From positions 2,790,001-2,854,000 of the forward strand of contig NZ_CP023563.1 in assembly GCF_002407185.1 (NCBI RefSeq): a DNA stretch of 64,000 nucleotides. The letters are read 5' to 3'. A program made the translations under genes and the position numbers. Shown in pieces: positions 18,029 through 29,151 of the stretch. How positions within the stretch are numbered: the stretch's first letter is position 1; each line of letters starts with the position of its first letter. Source of the DNA: Brachybacterium vulturis (GTDB lineage Bacteria; Actinomycetota; Actinomycetes; Actinomycetales; Dermabacteraceae). The notes under the pieces are model-generated. The model saw only the letters and a program-made list of their open reading frames with translations. It had not been told where the DNA came from and searched no databases.

Positions 18029-18406
18029 GTCGCGGTCGCGACGGACGTCGTCGCGGGCGGAGTCCTCGGAGACGGTCACGCCGGGGATGGCGTCCTGCGA
18101 GGAGGGCTCCTCCTCGGAGGCCTCGTCCTCGCCCGCCGCCGGCTCCTCCTCGTTCACCTGCTGCGCGATCGCCTGACGCGCCCACTTGGTCTGCGAGCCG
18201 TCCTCGCTCTCGAGGACCACGACGTCGTCGTACGCCTCCACGATCAGGCCGAAGAAGCCCGACTGGGTGCGCACCTCATCGCCGACGCCGAGCTGGCGCA
18301 CGCGTTCGAGCTGCTTCTGCTGCGCCTTCTTCTGGCGGCTGGACATCCACAGCAGGGGCAGCATCATCACGGCGAAGATGAGCAGGAGGGGCAGGAGAGA
18401 TTCCAC
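18026..18406 (-). CDS. yajC: Preprotein translocase subunit YajC
   Basis: Small single-pass membrane protein associated with SecDF, 126 aa. One N-terminal TM helix (about 3-22) is followed by the conserved QKKAQQKQLERVRQLGVGDEV and RTQSGFFGLIV, then an acidic Glu/Asp tail. Start GTG 18406 is chosen over an upstream in-frame GTG because AAAGGAA is 5 nt before it and the TM begins there. A TACAGT box on the minus strand (18483-18488) could be the -10 of a promoter, giving a leader of about 70 nt. Confidence 0.9.
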   Translation of the reverse strand: MESLLPLLLIFAVMMLPLLWMSSRQKKAQQKQLERVRQLGVGDEVRTQSGFFGLIVEAYDDVVVLESEDGSQTKWARQAIAQQVNEEEPAAGEDEASEEEPSSQDAIPGVTVSEDSARDDVRRDRD

Positions 18407-18546
18407 GGAATTCCTTTCGGCGGACGGCACGGACACAGTGCTGCTGCACGATGAGGAACCGCCGCGGACGACTGACCGCCCCACTGTACCCGTCCCACCC
18501 GCACCGCCCGTCCAGGATCGAGGTGAGGAACCGTACGGGGAACGGT

Positions 18547-19638
18547 TCAGAAGCGGCCGAGCATCGGCGCGACGCCCTCCGGCCCGTCGGGCGGCGCGAG
18601 ACCCAGATGGGTCCAGGCCGCCGGTGCCGCCGCCCGACCGCGTGGGGTGCGCAGCAGGAAGCCCTCCCGCACCAGATAGGGCTCGATCATGGTCTCGACC
18701 GTCTCGGTCTCCTCACCGACGGCGACCGCCAGGGTCGACAATCCCACGGGACCTCCGGAGAAGCGCCCGCACAGCGCGGACAGCACCGCCCGGTCCAGTC
18801 GGTCCAGCCCGCGCTCGTCGACCTCGTACACCCGCAGGGCCTCCTTCGCGGCGGCCAGGTCGAGGCGCCCGCTCCCCCGCACCTGCGCCCAGTCCCGCAC
18901 CCGGCGCAGGAGCCGGTTGGCGATACGGGGCGTGCCCCGGGACCGCGAGGCGATCTCGACCGACGCCGCCTCCTCCAGCGCGACCTCCAGCCGCTCCGCG
19001 GAGCGACGGACGACCTCCCGCAGCTCCTGCGGGGAGTAGAAGTCGAGATGACCGATGAAGCCGAAGCGGTCGCGCAGCGGTGCGGGCAGCAGACCCGCAC
19101 GGGTGGTGGCACCGACCACGGTGAACGGCGGCAGGTCCAGCGGGATCGAGGTCGCCCCGACCCCCTTGCCCACCACGACGTCGACCCGGAAGTCCTCCAT
19201 CGCGATGTAGAGCATCTCCTCGGCGGGGCGCGCCAGGCGATGGATCTCATCGATGAACAGGACCTCGCCCTCGTCGAGGGAGGACAGGATCGCGGCGAGG
19301 TCGCCGGCGTGCTGGATCGCCGGCCCCGAGGTGATCCGCAGCGGAGCGGACAGCTCGGCGGCGATGATCATCGCCAGCGTGGTCTTCCCGAGGCCGGGCG
19401 GGCCGGAGAGGAGCACGTGCTCCGGGGTGCGTCCCCGGGCCGAGGCGGCGTCCAGGACCAGGGACAGCTGATCGCGCACCACCTGCTGGCCGACGAACTC
19501 GTCGAGGTGGCGCGGACGGAGGGCGGCCTCGGCCGTGCGCTCCGGCGGCATCGATCGCGCACTGGTGAGCGAGGGCTCCTCGCCGTCGCTCCCGGCGACA
19601 GCGTTCCACTCGACGTCGTTCTTCCGGGCGTCGGTCAT
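18547..19638 (-). CDS. ruvB: Holliday junction branch migration helicase RuvB
   Basis: AAA+ motor of the RuvABC resolvasome, 363 aa. Walker [10 protein letters not shown], Walker B FIDEIHRL, sensor 1 GATTRAGLL, arginine finger region RDRFG, and a C-terminal winged helix with [17 protein letters not shown]. The ATG overlaps the ruvA stop codon by 4 bp. Standard length. Confidence 0.96.
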   Translation of the reverse strand: MTDARKNDVEWNAVAGSDGEEPSLTSARSMPPERTAEAALRPRHLDEFVGQQVVRDQLSLVLDAASARGRTPEHVLLSGPPGLGKTTLAMIIAAELSAPLRITSGPAIQHAGDLAAILSSLDEGEVLFIDEIHRLARPAEEMLYIAMEDFRVDVVVGKGVGATSIPLDLPPFTVVGATTRAGLLPAPLRDRFGFIGHLDFYSPQELREVVRRSAERLEVALEEAASVEIASRSRGTPRIANRLLRRVRDWAQVRGSGRLDLAAAKEALRVYEVDERGLDRLDRAVLSALCGRFSGGPVGLSTLAVAVGEETETVETMIEPYLVREGFLLRTPRGRAAAPAAWTHLGLAPPDGPEGVAPMLGRF

Positions 19639-20243
19639 CGATGACCTCCCAGACCGCGCAGCGACCGGCGGAGCAGCTCGGCGGCGTCGAGACCCTCACC
19701 GCCGTCGGCCCGCACCGATTCCACCGCGCCCAGCGCGGCCTTCTCGGCCCAGCCGAGCCCCACCAGCGCCTCGACCACGTCGACGTCGGGGCCCGCAGGC
19801 GCCGCCGTCGCGGACGGGGCGGTACCGCTGACCGGAGCGGACGGCGCCGGCAGCTTCCCGCCGAGCTCGAGCAGCATCCTTCCGGCGACCTTCGGGCCGA
19901 TACCGGGGGTGCGGGTGATGGTCTTCGTGTCCTGCTCGGCGACGGCGCGCCGCAGCTCCTCGGGATCGAGCACCGCGAGCACCGCCAGCGCGGTGCGGGG
20001 CCCGATGCCGGAGACCGACTGGACGATGCGGAAGGTCTCGGCCTCCTCGGCGTGCGGGAACCCGTAGAGGGTCAGCGAGTCCTCGCGGACCACCAGTTCG
20101 GTGTGGAGGGTGAGCTCGGCCCCGTGGCGGGTGGCGCCGAGCGCCTGCGGGGTGGTGCGGACGAGGTAGCCGATACCGCCCACCTCGAGCACGAGGGAGT
20201 CGAGGTCGAGGCGGGCCACCCGCCCGGTCAGGGATGCGATCAC
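19635..20243 (-). CDS. ruvA: Holliday junction DNA-binding subunit RuvA
   Basis: Tetrameric junction-recognition subunit, 202 aa. N-terminal OB fold (1-63, [12 protein letters not shown]), helix-hairpin-helix pair ([14 protein letters not shown] and [16 protein letters not shown]), a Pro/Ala linker, and a C-terminal RuvB-binding domain (about 152-202). Start GTG 20243 has no ribosome site, but TAGGCT ends 6 nt upstream, suggesting its own leaderless promoter inside the ruvC-ruvA gap. The stop overlaps ruvB. Confidence 0.95.
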   Translation of the reverse strand: MIASLTGRVARLDLDSLVLEVGGIGYLVRTTPQALGATRHGAELTLHTELVVREDSLTLYGFPHAEEAETFRIVQSVSGIGPRTALAVLAVLDPEELRRAVAEQDTKTITRTPGIGPKVAGRMLLELGGKLPAPSAPVSGTAPSATAAPAGPDVDVVEALVGLGWAEKAALGAVESVRADGGEGLDAAELLRRSLRGLGGHR

Positions 20244-20249
20244 CCGTCC

Positions 20250-20255
20250 AGCCTA
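20250..20255 (-). promoter_or_regulatory. Internal leaderless -10 box before ruvA
   Basis: TAGGCT on the minus strand, followed by 6 nt (GGACGG) and the ruvA GTG. It lies in the 26-bp gap after ruvC. No clear -35 is present, so the signal rests on -10 spacing alone. Confidence 0.4.
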
Positions 20256-20269
20256 GAACACCTGTTCGA

Positions 20270-20863
20270 TCAGTGGCGGGAGGTGGAGCGTTCCCGGGCG
20301 CGTCGGGCCTCGCGTTCGGCGCGCGCCCAGACCGCCTGGGCGCTGGTGCGGGCGGCGCCGGCGGCATCCAGTGCCACGGGGCCCGGGCCGCGCCACAGCT
20401 GGGTCAGGGCGATCGCCACCGCATCGGAGGCGTCGGCGGGCTGCGGCGCGGCGTCCAGGCCCAGCAGCCGGATGAGCATCGTCTGGATCTGCTGCTTGTC
20501 GGCGCGCCCGCTCCCGGTCACCGCGGCCTTCACCTCGGAGGGGGTGTGCAGGGCGGTCGGGATGCCCCGCTCGGCGGCCTCGAGCAGCGCGATGCCGGAG
20601 ACCTGCGCGGTGCCCATCACCGTCGAGATGTTGTTCTGGCTGAAGACCCGCTCGACCGCGACCGCATCCGGGGCGAACTCCTCGAGGGCGGCGCGCAGGC
20701 CACGGGCGATGGTGAGCAGGCGCTGGTCCAGCGGCGACTCGCTCTCGGAGCGGATCACGCCGGCGTGGACCAGCCGTGCCCGGCGGCCGCCGAGAGCGTC
20801 GACCACGCCGATGCCGCACCGCGTCAGGCCGGGATCGACCCCGAGGACGCGCATGGTGGTCAT
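20270..20863 (-). CDS. ruvC: Holliday junction resolvase RuvC
   Basis: Endonuclease cutting Holliday junctions, 197 aa. The four acidic catalytic residues are visible: Asp10 (GVDPG), Glu71 (AVERVF), Asp144 and Asp147 (DASDAVAIA). A basic Arg-rich C-terminal tail extends past the E. coli length. Start ATG 20863 is preceded by CAGGAG at 7 nt; the alternative ATG four codons later lacks this spacing. Part of ruvC-ruvA-ruvB. Confidence 0.95.
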   Translation of the reverse strand: MTTMRVLGVDPGLTRCGIGVVDALGGRRARLVHAGVIRSESESPLDQRLLTIARGLRAALEEFAPDAVAVERVFSQNNISTVMGTAQVSGIALLEAAERGIPTALHTPSEVKAAVTGSGRADKQQIQTMLIRLLGLDAAPQPADASDAVAIALTQLWRGPGPVALDAAGAARTSAQAVWARAEREARRARERSTSRH

Positions 20864-20933
20864 GGTCGGCTCCTGCGGTCGGCCGCCCCGGACGGTGCGG
20901 GACCGCAGGCGGTACCCGCTCCGTCCGGCGGGG

Positions 20934-21692
20934 TCATTCCGAGTCCACCAGCTGCGAGGCGACGTCCTCGGGGATGTCGAGGTTGGAGTACACGTTCTGC
21001 ACGTCGTCGCTGTCCTCGAGGGCCTCGATCAGACGCAGGGCCTTCTGGGCTCCGTCGAGATCCACGGGGGTGCGCATGGTGGGCACGAACTGCGCCTCGG
21101 CGCTGTCGTAGTCGATGTCCGCCTCCTGCAGCGCGGTGCGCACGGCGACCACGTCGGTGGCCTCGGAGATGATCTCGAAGGTCTCGCCCTCGTCGTTGAT
21201 CTCCTCGGCGCCCGAGTCCAGCACCACCTCGAGCAGATCGTCCTCGCTGTGCTCGCCCTTGGGGACCGCCACCACGCCCTTGCGCTCGAAGAGGTAGGAC
21301 ACCGACCCGGAGTCGGCCATGTTGCCGCCGCCTCGGTTGAAGGCCAGCCGCACCTCGGAGACCGCACGGTTCTTGTTGTCGGTGAGGCACTCGACCAGCA
21401 CGGCGACGCCGCCGGGGGCGTATCCCTCGTACATCAGCGTCTCGTAGTCGACGGCCTCGCCGTCGAGGCCGCCGCCGCGCTTGACGGCGCGGTCGATGTT
21501 GTCGTTGGGGACGGAGGTCTTCTTCGCCTTCTGGATGGCGTCGAAGAGGGTGGGGTTGCCGACGGGGTCAGGACCACCCATGCGGGCTGCGACCTCGATG
21601 TTCTTGACCAGCTTGGCGAAGAGCTTGCTTCGCCTGGCATCGATGACGGCCTTCTTGTGCTTCGTGGTCGCCCACTTGGAATGCCCTGCCAT
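20934..21692 (-). CDS. yebC: YebC/PmpR family protein
   Basis: 252 aa. The N-terminal [20 protein letters not shown] and the domain with [18 protein letters not shown] are diagnostic. Members act as DNA-binding regulators or, for the YebC type, as translation factors easing proline-rich stalling; which applies here is not known. Start ATG 21692 is preceded by GGGAGGAG at 6-7 nt; the frame stays open upstream without a better site. It is 70 bp upstream of ruvC on the same strand, the usual actinobacterial neighbour. Confidence 0.93.
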   Translation of the reverse strand: MAGHSKWATTKHKKAVIDARRSKLFAKLVKNIEVAARMGGPDPVGNPTLFDAIQKAKKTSVPNDNIDRAVKRGGGLDGEAVDYETLMYEGYAPGGVAVLVECLTDNKNRAVSEVRLAFNRGGGNMADSGSVSYLFERKGVVAVPKGEHSEDDLLEVVLDSGAEEINDEGETFEIISEATDVVAVRTALQEADIDYDSAEAQFVPTMRTPVDLDGAQKALRLIEALEDSDDVQNVYSNLDIPEDVASQLVDSE

Positions 21693-21813
21693 CTCTCTCC
21701 TCCCGACTCTGCCGCCGTCCGGCGGCGGATTGCCGCTCCATTCTAGGGCCAGGTCGCGGCGCGGTCCGCACGCCATCGGCGGACGCGCCCGCGCGGGGTG
21801 GTCGGGGTGTCGC

Positions 21814-23139
21814 TCAGCCCCGCACCACGGGAGCGGTGAGGGCGCCGATCAGGCGACGGTCGGCGGTGATCTCCTCGAGCAGCTCGCGCTCGCGGGCACG
21901 GGTCCTCGCCGTCGTCCGTCCGAACAGGACGCTGTGCCGCTCCATCCCCAGCGCGACCGCGGAACGGATCAGGTGGCGCATGCCCATCCGGGAGACGGCC
22001 CCGTGGCGCGCCGCCCAGCTCTCGGCCCGCCGGCGGCTGCGCATCGAGATCAGCATCTCGACCTCGTCCGGGGAGAACCAGCCGGCGCGGCCGTACTCCG
22101 AGAGCTGCCGGCGCAGGATGCGCTTCTCCCGCAGCCGCAGGAAGAGCACGATGCCGACCAGGAGCAGGAAGATGGGCACCTGGACGCTGGCGTAGTAGCG
22201 GAGGAAACCGGCCAGCGGCGCCTCGGGATCCACCGGGAGGAAGAAGGTCGACCCGTTCCACAGCGCATGCAGCACCATGCCCAGGGAGAGGCCGCCGACC
22301 CCGAGCCCGAAGGACAGCATCAGCGAGCGCCGCTCCGCGGCGATCCCCAGGCCCAGCCCGCACAGCGCGGTGAAGGAGACGTGCGCGAAGGGAGAGAGGA
22401 TGCCGCGCAGGAAGAAGGTCTGCCAGAAGACGGCGACCTCGCCGGCGGCCTGGGCCTCGTGGAAGGACCGGGCGAAGTACAGGATGTTCTCGGTGAAGGC
22501 GAAGCCCCCGGCGATCAGCGCTGCATAGACCACTCCGTCGAGCGGACCGGAGATGTATCTCCGGCCCCAGATCAGCAGACCGATCAGCCCGGCGGACTTC
22601 ATCGCCTCCTCGACCACGGGGGCCTGCACGACGGCTCCCAGGAAGCTGCCGATCAGCTGCGTCTCCTCCTCCGGGGAGATCCAGGCGTCGAAGAAGGTGC
22701 CGAAGAAGAGGGTCAGCAGCACCGACCCGATCGCACCCCAGGCGAAGGCGTAGACCAGCGAGATCCGTGGCTGCGGGGTGTACCGATCCAGCCACCACAC
22801 CGCGGCGAGGATCATCCCCACCGGCACCAGCGCGGCGGTGAACGCCACCAGCGAGGTGCCGAAGCCGAGCGGGAGGATGACGAAGAAGTACAGTCCGACC
22901 GCGGCGGCGGCGAGCATCAGGAAGGACAGCCCGAACAGCGCCCACCGCACCCAGGGGCGGCGGCGTCCGCGCCCGGCGCGGCTCCCGCCGAGCCGGGCAG
23001 GGGCGTTCGGATCCGCGCGCTCGACGTCGTAGCCGTACGGGTCCGGGGCACCGTCCCGGCCGGACGGACCGGCGTGGGGGGCAGCGAGGCCCGGCGGCTG
23101 CGGGGCGGGGGGCGGCGGGCTCCCGGTCGTGCTCGTCAC
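21814..23139 (-). CDS. PrsW-family intramembrane metalloprotease
   Basis: Polytopic membrane protein, 441 aa. A Pro/Ala/Gly-rich cytoplasmic N-terminus (about 1-60) is followed by roughly eight TM helices. PrsW/glutamic-type signature motifs are present: VVEEAMKS (EExxK), [10 protein letters not shown] (FxxxEN) and HALWNGS with its conserved His. A ~100-residue basic cytoplasmic tail follows. PrsW in Bacillus cleaves an anti-sigma factor; the substrate here is unknown. GTG 23139 has AGGA upstream. It occupies the place between the HIT gene and yebC where other actinobacteria carry phosphatidylinositol/PIM genes. Confidence 0.82.
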   Translation of the reverse strand: MTSTTGSPPPPAPQPPGLAAPHAGPSGRDGAPDPYGYDVERADPNAPARLGGSRAGRGRRRPWVRWALFGLSFLMLAAAAVGLYFFVILPLGFGTSLVAFTAALVPVGMILAAVWWLDRYTPQPRISLVYAFAWGAIGSVLLTLFFGTFFDAWISPEEETQLIGSFLGAVVQAPVVEEAMKSAGLIGLLIWGRRYISGPLDGVVYAALIAGGFAFTENILYFARSFHEAQAAGEVAVFWQTFFLRGILSPFAHVSFTALCGLGLGIAAERRSLMLSFGLGVGGLSLGMVLHALWNGSTFFLPVDPEAPLAGFLRYYASVQVPIFLLLVGIVLFLRLREKRILRRQLSEYGRAGWFSPDEVEMLISMRSRRRAESWAARHGAVSRMGMRHLIRSAVALGMERHSVLFGRTTARTRARERELLEEITADRRLIGALTAPVVRG

Positions 23140-23231
23140 GGACAGTCCTGCCTCTCCCCCGGTCGGTGCGACCTGCCTCGGACCCTGTCGCCCCTGCGGA
23201 GCGCAGCCCGGACGGCCTCGGTCATGCTAGC

Positions 23232-23813
23232 TCAGGGCCATGCGTCGGCATACAGCCGACGGGTGTCGGCGAGCAGGATCGGGATCGCCTTGGTGCGGCC
23301 GACGACGGGCAGGAAGTTCGCGTCCCCCGGCCAGCGGGGCACCACGTGCTGATGCAGGTGCGCGGCGATGCCGGCCCCGGCGACCTCGCCCTGGTTCATG
23401 CCCAGGTTGAAGCCCGCCGGCGCGGAGACCTCGCGGATCACGCGCATCGCGGTGCGGGTGAGATCGGCGACCTCGAGCACCTCGGGCTCCTCGAGATCCG
23501 TGTAGTCCGAGACATGGCGGTACGGACACACCAGCAGGTGCCCGGAGTTGTACGGATACAGGTTCAGGATCACGTACGCGCTCCGGCCGCGGTGGACGAT
23601 CAGCGCGTCCTCATCGGTGCGCCGCGGTGCGGTGCAGAAGGGGCACTGCGCGTCGTCGTGCGGGTCCGCGGGCTTGTTCTCGCCGCCGATGTACGCCATG
23701 CGGTGCGGCGTCCACAGCCGCTGGGTGTCGTCGGGGACGCCCGCGAAGTCGCGGGCGTCCTCGATGGCAGGCCGGCCGTCGGACCCGCCGGGCGTCCCGG
23801 GCTCCGAACTCAC
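23232..23813 (-). CDS. HIT-family hydrolase (Ap4A phosphorylase/hydrolase-like)
   Basis: 193 aa, cytoplasmic nucleotide hydrolase or transferase of the histidine-triad superfamily. The triad is [10 protein letters not shown]; upstream CPFC may bind zinc, and [18 protein letters not shown] is the nucleotide-binding core. The GTG start overlaps the thrS stop codon (GTGA), so it is probably translated by coupling. thrS-HIT is a conserved actinobacterial pair. Exact substrate is inferred from family. Confidence 0.88.
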   Translation of the reverse strand: MSSEPGTPGGSDGRPAIEDARDFAGVPDDTQRLWTPHRMAYIGGENKPADPHDDAQCPFCTAPRRTDEDALIVHRGRSAYVILNLYPYNSGHLLVCPYRHVSDYTDLEEPEVLEVADLTRTAMRVIREVSAPAGFNLGMNQGEVAGAGIAAHLHQHVVPRWPGDANFLPVVGRTKAIPILLADTRRLYADAWP

Positions 23814-25810
23814 ACCTGCGCCTTGTCCTCGATGGCGGTGACGATGCGCTCGACGGCCGTGTCGACGTCGATGCCGTTGTCCTGACTGCCGTCGCGCATG
23901 CGGAAGGAGACGGCACCCTTGTCCTGATCCTCGCCGCCGGCGATGAGCAGGTACGGAACCTTCTCCTTGGTGTGGGTGCGGATCTTCTTCTGCATCCGGT
24001 CATCGGAGGAGTCGACCTCGACCCGCACCCCGCGGGCGCGCAGCTTCGCGGCGACCTCCTCGAGGTAGGGCACGTACTCCGCCGCCACCGGGACGGCGAC
24101 GACCTGCACCGGTGCCAGCCATACCGGGAACGCGCCGGCGTAGTGCTCCAGCAGCACCCCGAAGAACCGCTCGATCGAGCCGAACAGGGCACGGTGGATC
24201 ATCACCGGGCGCTGGCGGGAGCCGTCGGGAGCGGTGTATTCGAGCTCGAACAGCTCGGGCTCGAAGAAGTCCAGCTGGATGGTGGACAGCTGCCAGGTGC
24301 GACCGATCGCATCCTTCGCCTGCACGGAGATCTTCGGCCCGTAGAAGGCGGCGCCGCCCGGATCGGGGACCAGCTCGAGACCGGAGGAGGTGGCGACCTC
24401 CTCGAGGGTGCGGGTGGCCTCGTCCCAGGTGGATTCGTCACCGACGGACTTCTCGGGGTCACGGGTGGACAGCTCGAGGTAGAAGTCGTCCAGCCCGTAG
24501 TCGCGCAGGAGGTCCAGGACGAAGTCCAGGGTCCCGGCGATCTCGTCCTTCATCTGCTCGCGGGTGGTGTAGATGTGCGCGTCGTCCTGGGTGAAGCCGC
24601 GGGCGCGGGTCAGCCCGTGCACCACGCCGGACTTCTCGTAGCGGTAGACGCTGCCGAACTCGAACAGCCGCAGCGGCAGCTCGCGGTAGGAACGGCCGCG
24701 GGAGCTGAAGATGAGGTTGTGCATCGGGCAGTTCATGGGCTTGAGGTAGTAGTCCTGGCCCTGCTTGGTGACGTTGCCGTCGGCGTCCACCTCCTCGTCC
24801 ACGTGCATCGGCGGGTACATGCCCTCGGCATACCACTCGAGGTGCTTCGAGGTCTCGAAGAGGTGCTTCTTGGTGATGTGCGGGGTGGAGACGAAGGAGT
24901 ACCCGGCTTCGACGTGGCGGCGGCGGGAGTAGTCCTCCATCTCCATCTTGATCATGGCGCCCTTGGGATGGAACACCGGCAGCCCGGAGCCGATCTCGTC
25001 CGGGAAGGAGAACAGGTCCAGCTCGCTGCCGAGCCGACGGTGGTCGCGGCGCTCGGCCTCGGCGATGCGCTCCTGGTGGGCGCGCAGCTCCTCCTTGGAC
25101 GGCCAGGCGGTGCCGTAGACGCGCTGCAGCATCGGATTCTTCTCGCTGCCGCGCCAGTAGGCGGCGGCGGAGCGGGTGAGCGCGAAGCCGTTGCCGATGA
25201 GCCTGGTGGTGGGCAGGTGCGGGCCGCGGCACAGATCCGTCCAGACGGTCCGGCCCTTCTTGTCGACGTTGTCGTACATGGTCAGCCCGCCCTCGCCGAC
25301 CTCGACGCTCGCGCCCTCGGCGGCGTCGTCGGCGGTCGACTTCAGCCCGATCAGCTCGAGCTTGTAGGGCTCCGCCGACTCCTCGGCGCGGGCGGCATCG
25401 TCGGAGATCTCGCGCCGCACGAAGCGCTGGCCGGACTTGATGATCCGGTTCATCTCCTTCTCCAGCGCCTTGAGGGACTCGGGGGTGAACGGCTCGGCGA
25501 CGTCGAAGTCGTAGTAGAAGCCGTCGGTGATGGGCGGGCCGATGCCGAGCGTGGCCTCGGGGTTCATCGTCTGCACCGCCTGGGCGAGCACGTGGGCGGT
25601 GCTGTGGCGCAGGATCGACAGACCGTCCGGGGACGAGATGTCCACGCCCTCGACGTCCTGACCCGCGGCGAGCGCCGTGTGCAGGTCCCGCAGCTCGCCG
25701 TCGATGCGCAGGGCGATGACCGAGGCGGTGCCCGCGAAGAGCTCAGCGCCCGTGGTCCCCTCCTCGAGGTGCTGGGGCGAACCGTCGAGGGTGATGGCGA
25801 TCTGGGCCAC
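23810..25810 (-). CDS. thrS: Threonyl-tRNA synthetase
   Basis: Class II synthetase charging tRNA-Thr, 666 aa. In order: TGS domain (about 1-65), N2 editing-type domain with [11 protein letters not shown], catalytic domain with the zinc cysteine in MNCPMHN and [16 protein letters not shown], then the anticodon-binding domain. Start GTG 25810 is set by AGAAGGAG about 7 nt upstream and by the conserved N-terminus [10 protein letters not shown]; the longer open frame runs into the tRNA genes. A minus-strand TACCAT at 25866-25871 may be the -10. No T-box structure was recognised. Confidence 0.95.
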   Translation of the reverse strand: MAQIAITLDGSPQHLEEGTTGAELFAGTASVIALRIDGELRDLHTALAAGQDVEGVDISSPDGLSILRHSTAHVLAQAVQTMNPEATLGIGPPITDGFYYDFDVAEPFTPESLKALEKEMNRIIKSGQRFVRREISDDAARAEESAEPYKLELIGLKSTADDAAEGASVEVGEGGLTMYDNVDKKGRTVWTDLCRGPHLPTTRLIGNGFALTRSAAAYWRGSEKNPMLQRVYGTAWPSKEELRAHQERIAEAERRDHRRLGSELDLFSFPDEIGSGLPVFHPKGAMIKMEMEDYSRRRHVEAGYSFVSTPHITKKHLFETSKHLEWYAEGMYPPMHVDEEVDADGNVTKQGQDYYLKPMNCPMHNLIFSSRGRSYRELPLRLFEFGSVYRYEKSGVVHGLTRARGFTQDDAHIYTTREQMKDEIAGTLDFVLDLLRDYGLDDFYLELSTRDPEKSVGDESTWDEATRTLEEVATSSGLELVPDPGGAAFYGPKISVQAKDAIGRTWQLSTIQLDFFEPELFELEYTAPDGSRQRPVMIHRALFGSIERFFGVLLEHYAGAFPVWLAPVQVVAVPVAAEYVPYLEEVAAKLRARGVRVEVDSSDDRMQKKIRTHTKEKVPYLLIAGGEDQDKGAVSFRMRDGSQDNGIDVDTAVERIVTAIEDKAQV

Positions 25811-25923
25811 GGAGTGCTCCTTCTGGGTCGGGTCGAGCCGGCCGACGATGCCGGCTCCACGGGCGATGGTATCCGCCCGGCGGGATCCCCACGAGTCGGC
25901 CGGGGCGGCAGTGGCCGAGGACG

Positions 25924-25959
25924 CAGGAGGGCCCCGGTCCGCAGACCGGGGCCCTCCTG
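25924..25959 (-). terminator. Terminator of the minus-strand tRNA cluster
   Basis: Perfect 16-bp stem (25924-25939 with 25944-25959) with a cgca loop, 3 nt past the CCA end of the tRNA-Val(GAC) gene in the direction of its transcription. Confidence 0.8.
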
Positions 25960-25962
25960 TGC

Positions 25963-26037
25963 TGGTGGGCGATACTGGGATCGAACCAGTGACCTCTTCC
26001 GTGTCAGGGAAGCGCGCTACCGCTGCGCCAATCGCCC
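25963..26037 (-). tRNA. tRNA-Val (anticodon GAC)
   Basis: Full cloverleaf: acceptor GGGCGAT/ATCGCCC, anticodon stem CTTCC/GGAAG with loop CTGACAC, T-arm GGTTCGATCCC, discriminator A, and encoded CCA (25963-25965). It differs from the plus-strand copy at 26744 by one base, position 32 (C instead of T). Confidence 0.95.
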
Positions 26038-26065
26038 GTGACGACACCGAGACCGGTGCCGACGG

Positions 26066-26136
26066 AGGTGGGTACGGGATTCGAACCCGTGTACACGGCT
26101 TTGCAGGCCGTTGCCTCGCCTCTCGGCCAACCCACC
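26066..26136 (-). tRNA. tRNA-Cys (anticodon GCA)
   Basis: Acceptor GGTGGGT/ACCCACC, anticodon stem ACGGC/GCCGT with loop CTGCAAA, T-loop GGTTCGAATCC, and discriminator U73, the identity element of tRNA-Cys. The 71-nt length is usual for tRNA-Cys. CCA is not fully encoded. Confidence 0.94.
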
Positions 26137-26201
26137 GCAGATGCTCTCGCATCTACGGGAAACGGCGCTCCCGACGAGTCGTCGAGCGCGCCGCTCCTCG
26201 G

Positions 26202-26274
26202 AGCGGACGACCGGATTCGAACCGGCGACCCTCACCTTGGCAAGGTGATGCTCTACCAACTGAGCTACGTCCGC
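26202..26274 (-). tRNA. tRNA-Gly (anticodon GCC)
   Basis: Acceptor GCGGACG/CGTCCGC, anticodon stem TCACC/GGTGA with loop TTGCCAA, discriminator U. All 73 nt are identical to the plus-strand tRNA-Gly at 26640; here the CCA is not encoded (CCG follows). Confidence 0.95.
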
Positions 26275-26300
26275 GTGACAGGGATCCGAGGATCCCGCCG

Positions 26301-26372
26301 TGGGCGATACTGGGATCGAACCAGTGACCTCTTCCGTGTGAAGGAAGCGCGCTACCCCTGCGCCAATCGCCC
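26301..26372 (-). tRNA. tRNA-Val (anticodon CAC)
   Basis: Acceptor GGGCGAT/ATCGCCC, anticodon stem CTTCC/GGAAG with loop TTCACAC. It differs from the plus-strand tRNA-Val(GAC) at only two positions: one D-loop base and the first anticodon base. No encoded CCA. First gene of the minus-strand cluster Val-Gly-Cys-Val. Confidence 0.94.
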
Positions 26373-26585
26373 CGAAGGTGCTGACCACCCTCTCGAGTGG
26401 ACTCGAAGAAGCTTACACGGTTTCCGGGATGCTCCGGGCCAGAGAGGATGTGACCTGCATCCCCCACCCCGGGCGGCCGCAGCCGGGCCCCGCCGGAGCA
26501 CCCGGCGGCACCGCCTGCCCCATCTGCTCCGCCGGAACCGCCGTCGGAGCGCGCGGTGACCTCGAACACTGTCCATCCTCAGCAT

Positions 26586-26614
26586 TTGCGAAGCGGGGCG
26601 GAGCGGAATATCGT
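26586..26614 (+). promoter_or_regulatory. Promoter of the plus-strand tRNA-Gly/tRNA-Val pair
   Basis: -35 TTGCGA (26586-26591) and -10 TATCGT (26609-26614) with ideal 17-bp spacing, 25 nt before the tRNA-Gly 5' end. It lies in the 267-bp divergent spacer between the two tRNA groups; the rest of that spacer shows nothing else recognisable apart from a possible opposite-strand -10 (TAAGCT, about 26411-26416). Confidence 0.55.
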
Positions 26615-26639
26615 CGTCCTTCGTCGGCTCGGCCGATGT

Positions 26640-26712
26640 GCGGACGTAGCTCAGTTGGTAGAGCATCACCTTGCCAAGGTGAGGGTCGCCGGTTCGAATC
26701 CGGTCGTCCGCT
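26640..26712 (+). tRNA. tRNA-Gly (anticodon GCC), second copy
   Basis: Identical over 73 nt to the minus-strand tRNA-Gly at 26202-26274, forming a long inverted repeat with it. CCA is encoded (26713-26715). Confidence 0.95.
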
Positions 26713-26743
26713 CCAACCCCTCCCCCGCGTCCTCGGACGCACC

Positions 26744-26815
26744 GGGCGATTGGCGCAGCGGTAGCGCGCTTCCTTGACACGGAAGAGGTCACTGGTTCGA
26801 TCCCAGTATCGCCCA
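26744..26815 (+). tRNA. tRNA-Val (anticodon GAC), second copy
   Basis: Loop TTGACAC with anticodon GAC; acceptor GGGCGAT/ATCGCCC; encoded CCA at 26816-26818. One base different from the minus-strand tRNA-Val(GAC). Second gene of the plus-strand pair, 28 nt after the tRNA-Gly CCA. Confidence 0.95.
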
Positions 26816-26821
26816 CCACGC

Positions 26822-26851
26822 AAGGCCCCCTCGGAACCCCGAGGGGGCCTT
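26822..26851 (+). terminator. Terminator of the plus-strand tRNA pair
   Basis: Perfect 13-bp stem (26822-26834 with 26839-26851) and 4-nt loop, 3 nt past the CCA end of tRNA-Val. Confidence 0.8.
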
Positions 26852-26896
26852 CGTCGTCCCGCACCGCCCCCGATCAACGTTCAGGAACGGTGCGTC

Positions 26897-26902
26897 TACT
26901 CT
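26897..26902 (+). promoter_or_regulatory. Leaderless -10 box of glgX
   Basis: TACTCT followed by 6 nt (GGGCGC) and the ATG at 26909. No Shine-Dalgarno precedes the ATG, so glgX mRNA is probably leaderless. A possible weak -35 (tcaacg) ends 17 bp upstream. Confidence 0.5.
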
Positions 26903-26908
26903 GGGCGC

Positions 26909-29074
<2,166 letters not shown>

Positions 29075-29100
29075 GGCGGGCCCACCGACACCGACCGGCC

Positions 29101-29129
29101 CGCCCCGGCCGGGACCACCGCCCGGGGCG
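29101..29129 (+). other. Hairpin between glgX and treY
   Basis: 8-bp stem (29101-29108 with 29122-29129) in the 77-bp gap. It could attenuate read-through or protect mRNA ends; there is no T-tract. Confidence 0.35.
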
Positions 29130-29151
29130 CGTTGAAGGAGAGCATCGCCCC

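Noticed and set aside
25811-25923. T-box riboswitch in the thrS leader
   Set aside because: The leader is short, with no specifier stem or T-box sequence, and its start region is explained by a -10 box.
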